A stretch of 64,000 nucleotides of DNA, from assembly GCA_036346375.1 (NCBI GenBank), contig CM070501.1:57825326-57889325 (forward strand). The letters are read 5' to 3'. The notes under the pieces were generated by a model. It made no database searches and had not been told where the DNA came from. It worked only from the letters and a program-made list of their open reading frames with translations. Both the position numbers and the translations under genes were made by a program. Positions within the stretch are counted from its first letter, which is position 1. Each line of letters opens with the position of its first letter. The stretch comes from Guadua angustifolia. Lineage: Eukaryota; Streptophyta; Magnoliopsida; Poales; Poaceae. This document shows positions 59,886 through 64,000 of the stretch, in pieces.

Positions 59886-60962
59886 ACTTGAGGCTATAGA
59901 TTAAAGCAAGTGTAATCATGAGTTTTTTCGCTCCTATATATATCATGGCCCTACATCTATAGGTAAGGATATGTCCTAAACCCACCCAAGAGTGGCCGAC
60001 AGAAAGACAATTTATGATTTGAAGTCAGGGTCCGAAAGAAATTCGGAAGACATAACTTATTGTTCTCCATCGCACGCTTGGGATATGGTGCGGCGGAGAA
60101 CATCGTGGTTATGCCGTGAAATCTCGCTCGACCCCGTGGCTCGTCATAAATACCACGCCTATCGGTCACTCCGAGGCTGTCAAAAAGGACAATTCGGACC
60201 AAAGACATCTCACATGTGTGGCACATGTGTGGCGTCTTGCGTCCGAACAGGGTAACACATAGGTTTCGTGACACTAACAGTAATTTGGAAAGGAAAGTCT
60301 TAGACTAATTATTGAATGCTCTTGATTTAAATTGTAGATTTAGAATGAACAGTTTCAGTTGTCATATATTAATTTTTTCTTGTGGGAAAAGATTTATTGA
60401 GTTCATGTTACACAACTTACCTACTCAGTCTCATATTTTCGGTTTCAACATTGTAATTGTTGTTACCAAATCTCTAGAATGGGAATTTCCACACCCAATT
60501 TTACAGTATCCACGAAAATACAACAAAATAATTTTAGATTTACCATTTAGCACAAAATGAACTCAAATACAGAGGGTAGTAAACAAAACTGGCTCAACTC
60601 TAATCCAAACCACCAGGTTTACACATAGCCTATCTTAAAATCAGAAGTGCATAGTGCTTAAAGTGGTGCCCTTTTGCTAGCCTGTCATGTTAGTTCTGCT
60701 ATGTGAGGGCTTGATTGCATTACCAGGCCTACAGGATAAACGTAGGTAACAAGTGCTGGAAGGTTGGAAGTTTATTTCTCTACATGAATATTTTGTCGGA
60801 TCTCAACCGATAAACCAGGCTACATGTGAATAACAGACTATGGACACTCAAAATCAACAATGAACACTGGAGGAGGATGAAACCCCACTGTTACTTACTG
60901 ACCACATGACACATGGGCCGGCACTAAACTGCACACACAAAAACACAAAAATTGAAAGCAAC

Positions 60963-61622
60963 GTTCAAGAACAGTTCCATATCCAGCAAATTGTGAAGTT
61001 ATCATAAGCAAAAAGATGGAATGTGGGTTCCAAGATTAGCAATCATTGGATGATCTAAACCAGCGCAACGGCCGACCTTAAGAGATACACCTAAAACACG
61101 TGAACTAAAATCCAATGCCACATTATCAAACTTTCATCCATCACGTCGGCACATCCCAAGAATAAAAACTAATGATTTTAAAACACATAACAGGCAAATA
61201 TCAAACCAAAGTACCACAACAAGCCTAAAAAAATTCTAGCCTAAACTATGATTGGTAAGAAAACAGGTCTTTTGGCCTTTCGCTTCACGGTTCTTCATAG
61301 TTCTAGTAGTTAATCGCAAACCAGATAACCACAAATAGCTCTAGGCCTAATAAACAGGCAGCTCCTAGCCACATTCCCACCTCCATGTGTCGAATTTTCA
61401 AAAAGGGTGGCATACCGCTTGCATATAAATACCTAATAGAAGGTATAACCAAAATACCAAATGGTACAGCAATATCAAGCTGGAAGAAACATTCCACAAA
61501 AGTTCAAGATCCGCATATTGTGAAACTAAGCATAGCAAAGTGATGAAATATAGGCCGCAAGAATATATCAATCATTGGATGACCCAGTATAAAGTGACCT
61601 TGTTACAAGATACACCTAAAGT
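60963..61622. repeat. Diverged direct duplication of about 130 bp inside the CACTA element
   Basis: Sequence at about 60963-61095 (TTCAAGA...CCATATCCAGCA...AATCATTGGATGA...AGATACACCTAAAA) recurs in the same orientation at about 61500-61622, with clear divergence. The copies are about 530 bp apart. No coding content was seen. Confidence 0.65.
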
Positions 61623-62159
61623 ATGGTTTTAGACTCACAAAATGCTCTTGACCTATTTTTTTCCTTAAAAGGAGTGTATATTAAATGCATAAAATACAAC
61701 TCAATATATCAAGAATACATTATCTACTAGCTAGGAACCACATCCAGACGACCTTTTTCCAATAAAAAGGGACAATGTTGCAAACAGTTCATCACTAATA
61801 TGTGTTTGCATGCACTAGTCGAGGAAAAACTTGCATTACAATTTAATAACATAACCTATACCACAGCATTTTTTGTCGAATTGTTGCAACAATGTTATGC
61901 ATGGTTGGTTCAAGTCATGCTTTTGCTGACTACATGAACAACTTTTTTATGAATTTTTTTTGGATTTATTTCCATGATCTTATGGTTGTCGAGCCTAAAG
62001 GATAACTACATATATTAACCAACTGCACCCACCACTTGAAAACAATAATTTCGTGCGTGGCTAATGTTCTTGTCTCGAGAGAAATACATGAGCATTTTAC
62101 GATTGCATTGCACGTTGAACGATAAACAAGCAATTGCATCTAAATGTCGATGTCGCTCA

Positions 62160-62660
62160 CTTTTCTCGGAAGGAAAAACGGGACGACGCGGCGGCGGGCT
62201 GTGCGGCGGCGGCGGCGACGGCTGACGTCTGGCGGCTTGGGCGACGGCAGGCGGAGGCGGCATGGGCGACGGCGACGTCTGGCTGGCCGCAGGGACGACG
62301 GCGGCGCGAGGCGCTGCGGACGGCGGCATGGGCGGCAAGCGGCAGCGGAAAGGGGAGACGGCGGCGAAGTGGCAATGGGGCGGCGGCGGCGGAAGGGCGA
62401 GGGCGATGGCGGCGCTGGCGGGAGCGGCGGCGGCGGCGCTGGCTGGGAGCGGCGCGGCGGCGGGGAGGCGGGCGGCGGCGGGAGGCGGGCGGAGGCAGGC
62501 GGGACGGCGGGGCGGCGCGGGGCGAGGGCGACGGCGGCGAAGCGCGGGCGGCGAGGGCGGCGGCGGCAGCGGGCGGCGTGAGGCAATGCGTGGAGGCGGC
62601 GGCGCATGGAGGCGGCGGCGGCGGCGCGCGGGAGAAAAGCGCGGCAGATGAAAATGCGTG
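62160..62660. other. GC-rich GGC/GCC block near the CACTA 5' end
   Basis: About 500 bp consist almost wholly of GGCGGC, GGCGAC and GCGGGAGGC words. Long open frames occur in all six readings because stop codons are excluded by composition, so none is called as a gene. By position it lies upstream of the minus-strand transposase gene and could be its CpG-rich promoter or leader. Confidence 0.6.
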
Positions 62661-62689
62661 GAAATGCCGAGCCGAGCGGAACATAAGGC

Positions 62690-63060
62690 ATTTAATTTTC
62701 GTGGGTTTCTCTTTACCGACGAAAATAAGTAATTTCGTCGCAAGCAATTAACCGATTTAAAATAAGAGCGCCACAAGAACCCTAACATTCGTTTTATTTT
62801 CGTGGGTTCCTATTAGCCGACGAAAATTAATTAATATTCGTCGGCAACCAACCAACCGACGAAAATAAGAGCCGCCACAGTAACCCTAACCCGTGTTTAT
62901 TTTCGTCGGTTTCATTTAGCCGACGAAACTTAATTAATTTTCGTGTGCTCTACCACGATCAAGCGAAAATTACACAATAACTTTCGCTTACTGATTTTGG
63001 CCGGCGAAAATTATTTAAATTTCGTCGGTTTTATTAAAAGCCGAAGTTAAATAAATTAAA
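62690..63060. repeat. Right subterminal repeats of the CACTA element
   Basis: At least eight TTTTCGT(G/C)G / CGAAAATTA words occur in both orientations. A longer unit, ATTTTCGT(G)GG...CCGACGAAAATTAATTA..., is repeated near 62695, 62795 and 62890. It is the counterpart of the left subterminal array. Confidence 0.8.
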
Positions 63061-63151
63061 ATGTTCACGATTCCTGTAGTGATGGTTCTAGATTTGGGTG
63101 ATTTCAACCAAAAAAACATCCGGTTGATGTTTATCAAATCCCAAGAAATTA

Positions 63152-63473
63152 TATATGATCATCAGGCAATCTTTGCTCTCGAATGCCACACACACCAATC
63201 ATTATGAATGATCTTGTGATGTAACGTAATCTCCATTTGTTCCAAGAGATCACCAAGACCGACGATCTCTTAAGACAAACTGGCCTTCACGTAGCCTAAA
63301 TGGCTAATGCCGACCACCACTCCGCCACCTACATGGCCGCACGTCTAAACCATTTTTTTAGTGTTCTAACCCTCATGTTGGCGCGTATATAAACCCCAAG
63401 CCTCTCGCCATTTCCACACAGCGAAAGCTCAAATCATAAAACTCCACCTCCTCCGAGCACCAATCTTCAAGCA
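63152..63473 (+). promoter_or_regulatory. Promoter region of the Ole e 1 family gene
   Basis: No other gene lies here. A strong TATA box (63386-63393) is followed, about 30 bp later, by the likely start of transcription in a C/A-rich leader. The Mutator-like MITE carrying the CACTA element ends only about 235 bp upstream of the TATA box, so these transposons now form the distal promoter. Confidence 0.6.
63386..63393 (+). promoter_or_regulatory. TATA box
   Basis: TATATAAA, preceded by GCGCG and followed by CCCC, lies 81 bp before the ATG at 63474. Confidence 0.75.
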
Positions 63474-64000
63474 ATGGCAGCCTTCGTCCCCCTCGCCATC
63501 CTCGTGTCCCTCCTGGCCGCCGGTGCCACCGCCGACGACTACAGCCACACCGCCCCGCCGCCTGCCACGCAGCCGCCCCACAGTGACAAGCTGCTGGTAA
63601 GGGTGGAGGGCATGGTGTACTGCCAGAGCTGCGCGCACCGGAACTCGTGGAGCCTGGACGGCGCGGCGCCGCTGCCCAAGGCGAAAGTGACGGTCACCTG
63701 CCGCGACCGCAAGAACCGCGTCATGGCGTGGCGAAACCCCGTCGCCGACGACAACGGCTACTTCCTCGCTGAGTTCGGCGTCGCCAGCGCGGCCGACTAC
63801 TACATGGGCGACCCCGCCAAGGCGTGCTTCGTGCGCCTGCTCGCGTCGCCGGACTGCAAGTGCAACAATCTCACCAACATCAACGGCGGCATCGAGGGCG
63901 CGCCGCTCCGCGATGAGGGCAAGCGGTGGCCTGGCGAGGGCTACGACAACGTCGTTTACGCCGCCGGCCCGCTCGCGTTCAAGCCGGCGATCTGCGTGCC
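63474..64000 (+). CDS. Pollen Ole e 1 / extensin family secreted protein, cut by the window edge
   Basis: The frame is open from ATG 63474 to the window end (175 codons) without an intron. A hydrophobic signal peptide, MAAFVPLAILVSLLAAGATA, is followed by a short Pro-rich linker. The family domain begins LLVRVEGMVYCQSC, with cysteines spaced as usual (CQSCAH, VTCRD, KACFVRLL, DCKCNN). The residues AKVTVTC and DNGYFLAEF match the beta-sandwich core. Members are secreted to the cell wall or apoplast, and their biochemical role is mostly unknown. Codon use is strongly GC3-rich, normal for a grass gene with a GC-rich 5' end. The C-terminus lies beyond the edge. Confidence 0.85.
   Translation, partial: MAAFVPLAILVSLLAAGATADDYSHTAPPPATQPPHSDKLLVRVEGMVYCQSCAHRNSWSLDGAAPLPKAKVTVTCRDRKNRVMAWRNPVADDNGYFLAEFGVASAADYYMGDPAKACFVRLLASPDCKCNNLTNINGGIEGAPLRDEGKRWPGEGYDNVVYAAGPLAFKPAICV

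Larger units (their letters stand above)
51166..63081 (-). mobile_element. CACTA (En/Spm) transposon, 11.9 kb, with decayed TNP2 and TNPA genes
   Basis: The element begins CACTACAGGAA (51166-51176) and ends TTCCTGTAGTG (63071-63081). The 3-bp duplication ATG lies at 51163-51165 and 63082-63084. Both subterminal regions carry many CGAAAATAA / CGAAAGTTAA words in both orientations, the usual transposase-binding style. The genes are on the minus strand: a TNP2-type transposase (about 56600-59885) and a second protein with a Transposase_24-like part (about 53330-56354). Both contain stops and frameshifts. The ends and duplication are perfect, so insertion was not very long ago, yet this copy cannot encode its own transposase. 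Confidence 0.92.
50912..63142. mobile_element. Mutator-like MITE with internal minisatellite, split by a CACTA element
   Basis: The left end (50912 onward) reads GGGAGTGTATAGG...CATCCGGATGTTTTTTTGG and continues through TTGAAATCATCCAAATCTAG. The right end (63082-63142) is the inverted form: CTAGATTTGGGTGATTTC...CCAAAAAAACATCCGG...CCC. AAGAAATTA (9 bp) flanks both sides (50903-50911 and 63143-63151), the Mutator-type duplication. After removing the CACTA insertion the MITE is about 315 bp. Between the arms lie several copies of a repeat of about 41 bp. Confidence 0.85.

Noticed and set aside
62134..62788. Five long overlapping open frames on both strands in the GC-rich block
   Set aside because: The composition alone removes stop codons. 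All frames give Ala/Gly/Arg/Pro repeats.
1..64000. tRNA, rRNA, CRISPR array or organellar insert
   Set aside because: No cloverleaf-like A/B boxes, ribosomal sequence, regular spacer array or chloroplast or mitochondrial genes were noticed by eye. A computed tRNA scan was not possible.

Overview
The window is plant nuclear DNA, almost certainly from a grass (Poaceae). The genes are split by canonical GT-AG introns, GC-rich first exons sit in AT-rich introns and intergenic DNA, and many elements carry terminal motifs typical of grass transposons. The protein-coding genes read as BRCA2 (3' half), GET4, a PP2C phosphatase, a remnant of a DEAD-box helicase (RH18-like), a TAF15/FUS-like RNA-binding protein, and a pollen Ole e 1 family gene cut by the right edge. 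From memory, RH18, PP2C and BRCA2 homologues lie close together on rice chromosome 1 short arm. That synteny is an inference to be checked.

Layout, left to right. 1-2070 is repeat-rich, with short palindromes and a ~70-bp tandem repeat. 2079-9967 is a hAT element with perfect 8-bp target duplications, swollen by a decayed Copia retrotransposon (minus strand) and a LINE reverse-transcriptase scrap (plus strand). 10668-12521 holds seven intact exons of BRCA2 (plus). 15199-21755 is a complete 12-exon GET4 gene (minus) whose introns carry an inverted-repeat element and a MITE. About 22178-30920 is a three-level nest: a Stowaway-like MITE, split by an L1-type LINE, which is split by a PIF/Harbinger-like element. 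32106-36100 is a 12-exon PP2C gene (plus) with a long-TIR Mutator-like element in intron 3 and one GC-AG intron. 36334-39433 looks like a 3.1-kb solo LTR. 40250-41089 is a hAT deletion derivative. 41845-42267 is the last exon of an RH18-like helicase, broken. 44128-49920 is a TAF15-like gene (minus) with a frameshift pair around its zinc finger and two transposons in its last intron. 50912-63142 is a Mutator-like MITE split by an 11.9-kb CACTA element with decayed TNP2 and TNPA genes. 63474 onward is an Ole e 1 family gene.

The host genes are ordinary housekeeping functions (DNA recombination, tail-anchored protein targeting, signalling, RNA binding, secreted protein) and do not form a pathway. 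The main interest is how precisely the insertions can be dated relative to each other from target-site duplications. The second interest is the damage in two host genes, the RH18 fragment and the TAF15-like gene. All exon boundaries were read by eye from splice signals, frame and recalled family sequence. No search was run.
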